Source: Candidatus Paracaedibacteraceae bacterium | GTDB lineage: Bacteria > Pseudomonadota > Alphaproteobacteria > Paracaedibacterales > CAIOTO01 | Direction: 5' to 3' | NCBI GenBank assembly: GCA_030694965.1 | Contig: JAUYTZ010000018.1 | Location: 145,559 to 209,558 of the forward strand | DNA length: 64,000 nucleotides | In this document: positions 56,996 through 64,000 of the stretch, piece by piece | Position numbering within the stretch: the first letter of the stretch is position 1 | Layout of the letters: the number at the start of each line of letters is the position of its first letter | Translations under genes and position numbers: made by a program | Notes under the pieces: generated by a model | Databases searched by the model: none | Told to the model about the DNA's origin: nothing | The model's input: the letters and a program-made list of their open reading frames with translations, nothing else

Positions 56996-57113
56996 TATTT
57001 CATTAACATAAAGTCATTCTTTTTTACTTAAAATTGCGTTATTTTCGAAAACCTTTAAAAGAGAGCATACCTATGCTAACTATATAAAATAGAAATAAAA
57101 TAATATAAAAAGT

Positions 57114-59549
57114 ATGCAGTCCTCACAAACACGTTTTTTGCCCCAAACAATGGTTGATTTCTTCAAGCGCAGTGTTCAAGAACTATTAGGCGTATGCTTT
57201 CTTGTAGCAACGCTTGTTCTTGTTCTTTCTTTTGTTTCGTACACACCTGTTGATCCAAGTTTTAACACGGCGACGCTTCAAGCGCCTGCAAACTGGTTGA
57301 GTTTTTTTGGCTCTTATCTAGCAGATATTATGTTGCAATTTTTTGGTTTTACAACACTTGTCTGGATTGTTATTTTTGCTGCCTGGGGTTATCGTTTGCT
57401 ATGCCAAAACACATTTTCATTGTCTCTTGTGCATTGCATTTCTGCGCTTTTAGCAACACTTGGTACTGGTATATTTTTAACTGGTTTTGCGCCATTTGAT
57501 TCATATTTTCAAGCATCATCTTTACCTTTTTTATCAAGTATTCCAAGTCAAGGGGGTGTTTTAAGCTTTTTACTTTTTTGGAATTTTCAAAAAATACTTG
57601 CGTTTCATCACCTTTCTTTTTTGTTAAAGCCCATTCTTTTAGCTTTGTTTGGTATTGGTTTTTTGTGCGCGTGGTATGCAGCTGGCTTATCGTTAAAACA
57701 ACTTAAAAAATTAGTAATTCAGATATATCGTTTGTTTGTGTGGATAATACGTGCAATTATTTTGCTTTTTAATACAATTGTAGCATTTGCAAATAAAAAA
57801 AATATTCAACCAAAGTCTTATTCAGGTGAAGATTTATACGAAGATAATTCCTCTCAAAAAGTACGTTTTGAAACACTTGAAGATATTCCTGAAATTGATT
57901 GGCGACATAGTGAAGTTGATGCAAGCGAAGAAGAGTATGATCAATTTCCATTTGATGAGAGTGACAATAATACTGATTTACCAACAATTTTTCCGCCAAA
58001 AGAGTTTGCAGAAAAAACAAATAAAGTCAAGAAAAGTGATTTCAAATTGCCTGAACATTTGATTAACACAGGTGATTATAATTTACCGCCTGTTGACTTG
58101 TTGGATAAAACCATTCAAAAATCACAAGCCATTTTGCCTGAAGTTTTGCAAGAACAAGCGCGTCTTCTTGAAGAAGTATTAAGTGAATTTGGTATACGCG
58201 GTGAAATTGTCAATATTCGCCCAGGTCCTGTTGTGACACTTTATGAATTAAAGCCTGCTCCAGGAATAAAAACATCTCGTGTGATTGGGCTTGCTGATGA
58301 TATTGCCCGTTCCATGAGCGCTCTTTCTGCACGTATCGCTGTTATTCCAGGGCAAAATGTGATTGGTATTGAATTGCCGAACAGAACACGTCAGACGGTA
58401 TATTTGCGTGAGCTTTTAAATGCACGTGATTACAATGAAACAAAAGCAGGGTTGCCACTTATTTTAGGACAAGATATTGGTGGCTATCCAGTGATTGCTG
58501 ACCTCTCAAAGATGCCTCATCTTTTGGTCGCAGGTACTACGGGTTCAGGTAAGTCTGTCTCTGTAAATGCAATGATTTTGTCACTGCTTTTCAAGTTGCC
58601 GCCTACAAAGTGTAAATTCATCATGATTGATCCTAAGATGCTAGAATTATCAGTTTACGACGATATTCCGCACTTATTGACGCCTGTTGTAACAGACCCT
58701 AAAAAGGCCATTGTTGCGCTTAAGTGGGCTGTTAAGGAAATGGAAAACCGGTACCGAGCTATGTCTAAGCTTGGTGTGCGCAACATTGATGGCTTTAATA
58801 CCCGTTTGGCTGAAGCACGTCGTACAGGTGAAATTTTAGTGCGCCGAGTACAAACAGGATTCGATCCTGAAACAGGAAAGCCCATTTTTGAAAACCAAGG
58901 ACTTGATTATGAATTGTTGCCTTATATCGTTGTTGTTGTTGATGAGATGGCAGATTTGATGTTGGTTGCCGGTAAAGAGATTGAAGCTACGATTCAACGT
59001 CTTGCGCAAATGGCGCGTGCGGCAGGGATTCATCTTATTATGGCAACACAAAGGCCGTCAGTGGACGTTATTACTGGTACTATTAAAGCAAACTTTCCAA
59101 CACGTATTAGTTTTCAGGTTACATCCAAAATTGATAGCCGTACAATTTTGAGTGAGCAAGGGGCAGAACAATTGTTAGGGCAGGGTGATATGCTGCACAT
59201 GGCGGGCGGTGGACGTATTAGTCGTGTGCATGGACCGTTTATTCGTGATGATGAAGTCGAACGTGTTGTTGCATTCCTTAAGACGCAAGGTGAGCCATCT
59301 TATGTTGAAGGAGTCACAGATGATGATGAGGAATCAACTGGCAGCGATAGTAATGAAACTAAGGGTGGCGATGCAACCTATAATCAAGCTGTTGAGGTCA
59401 TTATGCGTGAAGGAAAAGTGTCGACTAGTTTTATTCAGCGTCATTTGCAGATAGGATATAATCGCGCTGCGCGAATTGTTGAGCAAATGGAAAAAGAGGG
59501 GCTAATTAGTCAAGCTAATCATGCTGGAAAACGTGAAATTTTACGTTAA
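57114..59549 (+). CDS. ftsK: DNA translocase FtsK
   Basis: An 811-residue FtsK. Four N-terminal membrane helices (residues ~20-180) are followed by a moderately short acidic linker (~220-330), the motor domain with AGTTGSGKSVSVNAMILSL (Walker A) and VVVVDEMADLMLVAG (Walker B), and a C-terminal winged-helix gamma domain (FIQRHLQIGYNRAARIVEQM) that reads KOPS and activates XerCD. It couples division to chromosome-dimer resolution. No Shine-Dalgarno is visible before the ATG. The linker is shorter than in E. coli. Confidence 0.97.
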   Translation: MQSSQTRFLPQTMVDFFKRSVQELLGVCFLVATLVLVLSFVSYTPVDPSFNTATLQAPANWLSFFGSYLADIMLQFFGFTTLVWIVIFAAWGYRLLCQNTFSLSLVHCISALLATLGTGIFLTGFAPFDSYFQASSLPFLSSIPSQGGVLSFLLFWNFQKILAFHHLSFLLKPILLALFGIGFLCAWYAAGLSLKQLKKLVIQIYRLFVWIIRAIILLFNTIVAFANKKNIQPKSYSGEDLYEDNSSQKVRFETLEDIPEIDWRHSEVDASEEEYDQFPFDESDNNTDLPTIFPPKEFAEKTNKVKKSDFKLPEHLINTGDYNLPPVDLLDKTIQKSQAILPEVLQEQARLLEEVLSEFGIRGEIVNIRPGPVVTLYELKPAPGIKTSRVIGLADDIARSMSALSARIAVIPGQNVIGIELPNRTRQTVYLRELLNARDYNETKAGLPLILGQDIGGYPVIADLSKMPHLLVAGTTGSGKSVSVNAMILSLLFKLPPTKCKFIMIDPKMLELSVYDDIPHLLTPVVTDPKKAIVALKWAVKEMENRYRAMSKLGVRNIDGFNTRLAEARRTGEILVRRVQTGFDPETGKPIFENQGLDYELLPYIVVVVDEMADLMLVAGKEIEATIQRLAQMARAAGIHLIMATQRPSVDVITGTIKANFPTRISFQVTSKIDSRTILSEQGAEQLLGQGDMLHMAGGGRISRVHGPFIRDDEVERVVAFLKTQGEPSYVEGVTDDDEESTGSDSNETKGGDATYNQAVEVIMREGKVSTSFIQRHLQIGYNRAARIVEQMEKEGLISQANHAGKREILR

Positions 59550-59583
59550 CAGTGAAAAAACCTTTTAAACCAATAAAAAACTA

Positions 59584-59612
59584 TTGACGAATGAACAAAA
59601 GAGACTTATAAA
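59584..59612 (+). promoter_or_regulatory. Promoter of tRNA-Asp
   Basis: TTGACG, a 17-base spacer and TATAAA, ending 21 bases upstream of the mature tRNA. This is the best sigma-70 match in the window. Confidence 0.65.
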
Positions 59613-59633
59613 GATATTACATTGTTTCGATGT

Positions 59634-59710
<77 letters not shown>

Positions 59711-59775
59711 TTTTTTTACTCCACATAAACAATGTTCAATTTTTCCAAACTTTACAGTGATATAGGTAAGCCTTT

Positions 59776-60207
59776 ATGACTTATTTTAGTGCTGCCTATC
59801 ATCAAGCGTGTATTGCTTTTCAAAATGATGAGGTGCCAGTAGGTGCTGTGATCATTAGGGACGGCGTTATGATCGCATCTCAGCCTAATCGGATGCGTCA
59901 AAAACACGATGGCACAGCGCATGCGGAACTGCTTTGTATTCAAGAAGCTTCTCAAAAGCTAGGTACGCAACATTTAACAGATTGTGATATATATGTTACC
60001 GTGGAGCCCTGTTCCATGTGTGCTGGTGCTATTGCTAATGCCCGTATTCGCCGAGTGTTCTTTGGTGCTTATGATCAAAAAGGTGGAGGTGTGGATCATG
60101 GTGCGCGTGTATTTGAACATACGCTTCATAAGCCGCAAGTTATTGGCGGTATTGAAGAAATTAAATGTGCTCAATTGATGCGTGATTTTTTTAAACAAAA
60201 AAGGTGA
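59776..60207 (+). CDS. tadA: tRNA-specific adenosine deaminase TadA
   Basis: A 143-residue CDA-fold deaminase with the zinc site HAE (residues 49-51) and PCSMC (78-82). It converts A34 to inosine in the anticodon of tRNA-Arg(ACG). Full length, downstream of tRNA-Asp. A creatinase or guanine deaminase assignment is less likely given the TVEPCSMCAGAI context. Confidence 0.94.
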   Translation: MTYFSAAYHQACIAFQNDEVPVGAVIIRDGVMIASQPNRMRQKHDGTAHAELLCIQEASQKLGTQHLTDCDIYVTVEPCSMCAGAIANARIRRVFFGAYDQKGGGVDHGARVFEHTLHKPQVIGGIEEIKCAQLMRDFFKQKR

Positions 60208-60363
60208 TTTTTTTAATTTAAATTACTTCATGTTTGCTATAGATTTAAAAAGTACAAATTCTTTTTATAGATTAATTACATTATTTTTTCATATCAGCAA
60301 TGCCTTATGCTAGAATCTCAACTGCATATTAATATCACACGATTTCCTTAAAATGGACGGCCA

Positions 60364-61983
60364 ATGCTTAACATTAATAATCTCTCTGTTGCTTTTAAAA
60401 ATATTTTAAATAAAAACATTGAAGAAAAACACGTTGTTCGTAATGTCTCATTTTCGCTTGCAAAAGGTGAAACAGTAGCGCTTGTTGGTGAAAGTGGTTC
60501 AGGAAAATCATTGACGGCATTATCTATTTTAGGATTGCTTAACTATCCTGCTGCATTTCACCCGAATGGTTCTGTGACGCTAGATGGTAAGGAATTACTA
60601 AATTTGCCTGAACGTGAATTAATGGCTATTCGTGGGCACCGAATAGGTATGATTTTTCAAGAACCCATGACAGCTCTGAATCCTTTGCACACTATTTTGC
60701 AGCAAATATCAGAACCTCTATTTTTGCATTTCAATATGAACAAGAAGGATGCCTTGGCAAAAGTCCTTGATTTGTTGCAACTTGTTGGTTTTGAAGATGC
60801 TGCTGAGCGTTTAAATGCGTATCCACATCAGCTTTCTGGTGGACAGCGTCAACGCGTGATGATAGCAATGGCGCTTGCATGTGAGCCTGATATTTTGATC
60901 GCAGATGAGCCAACAACAGCCTTAGATGTGACATTGCAAGCAACGATTTTAGATTTAATAAAATCTCTACAAAAACGTTTTCAAATGGGCTTATTGCTGA
61001 TTACACATGATTTAGGTGTTGTCTCTAAAATGGCTGATAAAATGGTTGTTATGAAGCATGGCGAAGTTGTTGAAAAAGGATTTACAAACGTCCTGATTCA
61101 AAATCCAGCCCACCCTTATACAAAACATTTGATCGAGAGTGAGCCCAGTGGAGCTCCAGCTCCAGTTCCATTGCAGTCGGATAATGTGTTATCAACAAAG
61201 AGCTTGAAGGTTTCTTTCGATAAGCCTGTGCCACTGCTGACAAAAATATTTCAAATAAATCAAAAGCCTGATTTTATTGCGGTAAATGATATAAGCTTTA
61301 CGCTTAAACAGGGTGAAACAATTGGTATTGTTGGCGAGAGTGGTTCTGGCAAAAGCACCCTCGCGTATGCTTTACTTCGTTTAGTGAAAAGCCAAGGCGA
61401 AATTTTTTTAGACGAAAAACGTATTGATCAGTCTTCAATGAAAGACTTAAGGCCGCTTCGATCAAGTTTTCAAATTATTTTTCAAGATCCTTTTAGCTCA
61501 CTTAATCCACGTTTTTCTATTGAACAACTTATTGCTGAAGGGCTTGTCGTGCATCAGCCAGGCATAACAGCTATTGAACGCGAACAGATTGTTTCTGATA
61601 TTTTAAAAGAAGTTGGGTTGGATCCAGAAGCACGTCATAGGTATCCGCATGAATTTTCAGGTGGTCAACGTCAGCGTATTGCAATTGCACGTGCACTTAT
61701 TTTAAAGCCGCGTATTTTAGTTTTGGATGAACCAACCTCTGCATTAGATCGCTCAATTCAAATTGAAATTATGGATTTGCTGCGAAAATTGCAAGAAAAA
61801 CATGGACTAAGTTATTTGTTTATTAGCCACGATTTAAAAGTTGTGCGTGCTATGAGCCATAGGATTATAGTGATGCGCTATGGCAAAGTTGTAGAAGAGG
61901 GGAGTGTTGGCACCATCTTTAACAACCCGCAAGAGCTATACACAAAAGAGTTATTAAAAGCAGCTTTTTCATTGAACGCTTAG
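60364..61983 (+). CDS. Double-NBD peptide ABC transporter ATPase, YejF-type
   Basis: A 539-residue protein with two complete ABC ATPase domains. NBD1 has GESGSGKS (42-49), LSGGQRQRVMIAMAL and DEPTTALDVTLQ; NBD2 has GESGSGKSTLAYALLRL, FSGGQRQRIAIARAL and DEPTSALDRSIQ. The fused arrangement is that of YejF/DppDF-like ATPases that energise microcin C/oligopeptide uptake. The permeases YejB and YejE are absent, and a YejA-like binding protein is about 25 kb upstream. Its stop overlaps the convergent GT9 gene by four bases. Confidence 0.9.
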   Translation: MLNINNLSVAFKNILNKNIEEKHVVRNVSFSLAKGETVALVGESGSGKSLTALSILGLLNYPAAFHPNGSVTLDGKELLNLPERELMAIRGHRIGMIFQEPMTALNPLHTILQQISEPLFLHFNMNKKDALAKVLDLLQLVGFEDAAERLNAYPHQLSGGQRQRVMIAMALACEPDILIADEPTTALDVTLQATILDLIKSLQKRFQMGLLLITHDLGVVSKMADKMVVMKHGEVVEKGFTNVLIQNPAHPYTKHLIESEPSGAPAPVPLQSDNVLSTKSLKVSFDKPVPLLTKIFQINQKPDFIAVNDISFTLKQGETIGIVGESGSGKSTLAYALLRLVKSQGEIFLDEKRIDQSSMKDLRPLRSSFQIIFQDPFSSLNPRFSIEQLIAEGLVVHQPGITAIEREQIVSDILKEVGLDPEARHRYPHEFSGGQRQRIAIARALILKPRILVLDEPTSALDRSIQIEIMDLLRKLQEKHGLSYLFISHDLKVVRAMSHRIIVMRYGKVVEEGSVGTIFNNPQELYTKELLKAAFSLNA

Positions 61984-62861
61984 AATTTAAGAGCATCAAT
62001 CACGTCTTCAACAGATAAATCGTTTAAATTATCCTTGTAGAGATTTAAATGGCGTTCTTTGTTCCATGGCCATGCGCCCCCTTTGTTAGGTGGATTTAAG
62101 GCACTAAATAATGTGATCGTAGGGCAGCCTGATGCTGCAATTATGAGTTGTGGACCTGTGTCGTTGCCAATGCAGTACGTTGCATTAAGGCCAAGGCTGA
62201 TTAATTGGTAAAGACTTGTTTGCCCAATTAAATTAATAGCATCAGGGCACAATGCTGCAAGTTCATCAAGATGGTCGCTTTTAGAGCCGACTAAAACTGC
62301 TGTGATTCCTTGCTTAATGATGTGATTGCAAAGTGCTGCGTATTTTTTTTGACACCAGCGCTTTTGCCCGCCGTGTGCATTTGAGGCACCTGCAATAATG
62401 AGCGCATATGGTAGTGTAGGTTCATTTAAAAGCGGTTCTGCCATTGTTGTAATATCAACAGGTGGTAGTGTTGGCCAGTTTTGTGTTTTGCAAAGGTGTT
62501 TAAAGCGCTTAAATGGGTGATTCTCTTTATTTATTCTGCAAGGCGCTATCCATGCCCTGTAGCTTCCTGTAAGAAGGATTTTATAAAGGCGTGTGCGGTC
62601 AACATTTTGCAAATCGATAATATGATCAAAAGAGTATGCTCGAACTTGCTTAATCATGCTTAAGGTTGATCGAATTGATTTTCGATTGTCGCATATAATA
62701 GTTTTGAAATAGCCTGTACGTCTTGCTAAATCTACAAAAGGTTCCGTTGTAAGCAGCGTTAGGTTGTTTTCGTATTGTTGACATAAAATCTTAAACATGG
62801 ACATGGCTTGAATCATATCACCGAGTGCGCCAAGCTTAATAATTAATGTTGATTTTTTCAT
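61980..62861 (-). CDS. Glycosyltransferase family 9 (heptosyltransferase-like)
   Basis: A 293-residue GT9 protein: N-terminal IIKLGALGDMIQAMSMFKIL, then ALIIAGASNAHGGQKRWCQK and CIGNDTGPQLIIAASGCPTI followed by LFSALNP, the ADP-heptose-binding region of WaaC/WaaF-like enzymes. Members add heptose or another sugar to the LPS core on the inner face of the inner membrane. It overlaps the upstream GT4 gene by four bases (ATGA), indicating translational coupling. Confidence 0.87.
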   Translation of the reverse strand: MKKSTLIIKLGALGDMIQAMSMFKILCQQYENNLTLLTTEPFVDLARRTGYFKTIICDNRKSIRSTLSMIKQVRAYSFDHIIDLQNVDRTRLYKILLTGSYRAWIAPCRINKENHPFKRFKHLCKTQNWPTLPPVDITTMAEPLLNEPTLPYALIIAGASNAHGGQKRWCQKKYAALCNHIIKQGITAVLVGSKSDHLDELAALCPDAINLIGQTSLYQLISLGLNATYCIGNDTGPQLIIAASGCPTITLFSALNPPNKGGAWPWNKERHLNLYKDNLNDLSVEDVIDALKF

Positions 62862-63982
62862 AATACAGATTCGTACAGCTGTTGAGTTAAGCGCAGCATT
62901 TGCTCAATGGAGTAATTATCACAAATATGTGCGCGCGCATTTTCGCCACGTTCAATTAATACATCGTGAGGTTGGTCTAATATCTCAGTGATTGCTTTGA
63001 TGAGCTCGCTGTCAATGTTTGGGGTAACCAGTGTGCCAAAGGCACCGTTATTTGTAAGCTCAACAGTTCCGCCATGATTGGTGCCAATAAAGGGTCTGCC
63101 CATTGAAAGTGCTTCTGCTGTAACACGGCCAAAAGCTTCTGGGTCAAGGGAACATGAAAATACAATATCAGCCAACGCATACAAAGCGGGTAGATCGTCA
63201 TAAGATGTTTTAAAGTGCACAAAGAGACCGGCAGTTAGTTCAGTTAGTTCAGCGTAATACGCTTCACGACCTTGCGCATCACCGAGTAAAATAATATAAA
63301 CATTTTTTTGTTGTAATGTGCTCGCAATTTTTTGAAGTGATTTTAAAAACCAAGCTTGTCCCTTCCAGCGTGTAAGGCGCCCTGGTAATAAAAATACGGT
63401 TGCATCTTCTGGGATGTTAAATGCTGAACGCGCAACTTGAATACGCTCTGATGTGACGTCCATTGGATTAAAGCGATGTGTATCTATACCTTCAGGAATG
63501 AAAGCTACTTTTGATGAAAGCTCAGGGTATGTCTGTTTTATATGATTTAGTATGAATTTGGATATGGCAACGACACGATCACCGCGTGCCATGATGCTAT
63601 TATAAAATTTTTTTAAACGAGAAGACCCAGCATAAGTGCCGTGATATGTTGTTATGAATGGAACTTTGGCCATACGGCATGCCCATAAGGCAGACCATGC
63701 GGGCGCGCGCGAACGGGCATGAGCAATTGTTATATGTTGCTGTTTTATAAGTGTGTGCAATCGCCATGCATTTACAATAATTTTAAATGGATTTTTTGAT
63801 GTAAGCGGCAAGATGTGGTGTGTCACATTTGTTGGAATCTCACTTACATATTGTCCGCCAGCTGAGGCGATGTGGTGCTCTGCAAGTCCACTATGTGCTA
63901 AACCTGTGACTGTTTCAAGTGTGACACGTTCAACACCTCCAGCATTAAATGAGGGGATTATTTGTAAAATAGAAGAAGGCAT
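62858..63982 (-). CDS. Glycosyltransferase family 4
   Basis: A 374-residue GT-B glycosyltransferase: N-terminal IIPSFNAGGVERVTLETVTG (sugar acceptor side), LLPGRLTRWKGQAWFLKSLQ at the start of the C-terminal domain, and DPEAFGRVTAEALSMGRPFI with the E-x7-E nucleotide-sugar site. Probably adds a sugar during LPS core or O-chain synthesis. It is first in an operon with the GT9 gene; only 18 bases remain upstream in this window, so further genes beyond the end may belong to the cluster. Confidence 0.9.
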   Translation of the reverse strand: MPSSILQIIPSFNAGGVERVTLETVTGLAHSGLAEHHIASAGGQYVSEIPTNVTHHILPLTSKNPFKIIVNAWRLHTLIKQQHITIAHARSRAPAWSALWACRMAKVPFITTYHGTYAGSSRLKKFYNSIMARGDRVVAISKFILNHIKQTYPELSSKVAFIPEGIDTHRFNPMDVTSERIQVARSAFNIPEDATVFLLPGRLTRWKGQAWFLKSLQKIASTLQQKNVYIILLGDAQGREAYYAELTELTAGLFVHFKTSYDDLPALYALADIVFSCSLDPEAFGRVTAEALSMGRPFIGTNHGGTVELTNNGAFGTLVTPNIDSELIKAITEILDQPHDVLIERGENARAHICDNYSIEQMLRLTQQLYESVL

Positions 63983-64000
63983 AGTTGGAAAATCTTGTTT

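Overview
The window is chromosomal DNA from an AT-rich alphaproteobacterium, most likely a host-associated or intracellular lineage such as Holosporales or Rickettsiales. Support: a GapR/DUF2312 protein, a NDUFAF7/MidA-type methyltransferase, a COQ9/TetR-like C-terminal domain of an alphaproteobacterial type, an alphaproteobacterial-style ParE, many signal-peptide proteins without recognisable homology, and solute carriers of the kind used to scavenge host metabolites. The order is an inference; no 16S rRNA is present. No phage, insertion sequence, CRISPR array or rRNA was found.

Layout. 0-5.2 kb: exported GT61-family glycosyltransferase, an intergenic region with decayed palindromic repeats, an MBL-fold hydrolase and ComEC. 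5.3-17.3 kb: the transcription/translation core tRNA-Trp, secE, nusG, rplK, rplA, L10 leader, rplJ, rplL, rpoB, rpoC, closed by a strong bidirectional terminator. The usual tuf upstream and rpsL-rpsG-fusA-tuf downstream are absent. 17.3-23.0 kb (minus strand): TerC, an MFS carrier, a DAACS symporter, an alpha/beta hydrolase and a 2OG-Fe(II) oxygenase. 23.2-31.7 kb: valS, then four signal-peptide orphan proteins (two with internal tandem repeats) around a thioredoxin-reductase-like ferredoxin-NADP reductase. 31.9-39.9 kb: tRNA-Ser, yebC, DMT carrier, YejA-like peptide-binding protein, 3-hydroxyisobutyryl-CoA hydrolase-like protein, MidA-like methyltransferase, class C beta-lactamase-like serine hydrolase, and convergent MlaA. 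40.2-44.1 kb: secreted alpha/beta hydrolase, aroK without aroB, COQ9/TetR-like protein divergent from gapR, and an isolated pseudopilin. 44.4-52.1 kb: glmS, mutS, parE and a CPBP membrane protease. 52.3-54.7 kb: small minus-strand accessory genes including a DUF2383 ferritin-like protein, plus a broken small exported ORF. 54.9-64 kb: recG, ftsK, tRNA-Asp, tadA, a YejF-type double ABC ATPase, and a GT9/GT4 glycosyltransferase pair, probably for LPS.

How the genes fit together. Housekeeping genes (transcription, translation, repair, chromosome segregation, envelope precursors) are intact and carry ordinary motifs. Several conserved neighbourhoods are broken up (tuf/str, aroKB, yebC-ruvC, yejABEF), as expected in reduced or rearranged host-associated genomes. 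The accessory content is mostly exported proteins and transporters. The least explained material is the 25.9-31.7 kb block of repeat-bearing exported proteins, the exported GT61 protein, and the secreted hydrolase at 40.2 kb. I see no convincing multi-gene novel system; these are candidates for host-interaction factors only.
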